Positions 13,509-13,588 of a stretch of 13,588 nt of DNA are shown here, in pieces. Within the stretch, counting starts at the first letter, position 1; each line of letters opens with the position of its first letter. Location of the stretch: assembly GCA_030611815.1 (NCBI GenBank), contig JAUWPC010000049.1, positions 1-13,588 on the forward strand. Direction: 5' to 3'. Origin of the DNA: Desulfobacteraceae bacterium (lineage in GTDB: Bacteria > Desulfobacterota > DSM-4660 > Desulfatiglandales > Desulfatiglandaceae). The notes beneath the pieces are model-generated. The model saw only the letters and a program-made list of their open reading frames with translations, had not been told where the DNA came from and made no database searches. The position numbers and the translations under genes were made by a program.

Positions 13509-13588
13509 GTGAGACTTCCGTTTGTCATATCTGTGCCACACTGTTCCGGGCGGATACCTGAGGGGATAAGAGCGGACTTTGCTCTCAG
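13509..13588 (+). CDS. N-formylglutamate amidohydrolase-like protein, 5' end only
   Basis: Only the first 26 codons are inside the window: after the GTG start they read RLPFVISVPHCSGRIPEGI, then RADFAL, open to the edge. ISVPHxSGRIP is the hallmark N-terminus of the N-formylglutamate amidohydrolase family (Pfam PF05013), where the histidine is a metal ligand; members release formate from N-formylglutamate or cleave other amide bonds. A strong AAGGAG sits 7 nt upstream. It follows the third ATP-grasp gene by 175 bp on the same strand, and an amide-cleaving enzyme beside amide-forming ligases suggests a shared metabolite. The identification rests on a short stretch, so the family call is likely but the substrate is unknown. 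Confidence 0.65.
   Translation, partial: MRLPFVISVPHCSGRIPEGIRADFAL

Overview
The window looks like a chromosomal piece of an anaerobic, Gram-negative-type bacterium of mid-range GC, perhaps of the Desulfobacterota/Syntrophobacteria kind. This is inferred from the gene set (c-di-AMP cyclase fused to YbbR, cobalamin-type radical SAM protein, ATP-grasp ligases, family-5 peptide ABC transporter) and from gaps full of short degenerate repeats. No rRNA or other taxonomic marker is present, so the assignment is weak.

Left part (1-1904). At the edge, a minus-strand open frame (about 137 to 1) with a DLDGV motif runs out of the window. Beside it is a 149-bp MITE-like element (139-287) with near-perfect 17-bp inverted ends and flanking TA dinucleotides. 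Next, on the minus strand, is a single gene joining a CdaA-type diadenylate cyclase to a YbbR domain (423-1613). A divergent intergenic region (1614-1904) carries a good sigma70-like promoter for the rightward genes and weaker candidates for the cyclase gene.

Right part (1905-13588). Ten genes all point right: a B12-type radical SAM protein, a RimK-like ATP-grasp ligase, a GshB-like ATP-grasp ligase, a complete oligopeptide/dipeptide-type ABC transporter (binding protein, two permeases, two ATPases), a third and divergent ATP-grasp protein, and the start of an N-formylglutamate amidohydrolase-like gene cut by the window edge. The first three genes and the DppC/DppD pair are tightly packed (10-nt gap, 10-nt overlap, zero gap). 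The other gaps are 64-379 bp, and those over 100 bp hold repeats: a possible 363-bp inverted-repeat element between the two permease genes, a three-way-junction palindrome, a recurring GATTGATGATTG repeat after three stop codons, and tandem heptamers.

Working model (inference): the ATP-grasp enzymes build a small amide-linked, peptide-like molecule without a ribosomal precursor or NRPS. The radical SAM enzyme modifies it or a building block, the ABC system moves it or a related peptide across the membrane (a binding protein favours uptake), and the amidohydrolase-like protein trims or recycles it. I found no precursor peptide, no LysW-like carrier protein and no gshA. I do not recognise this combination as a named pathway, so it is the main candidate for an undescribed system here.
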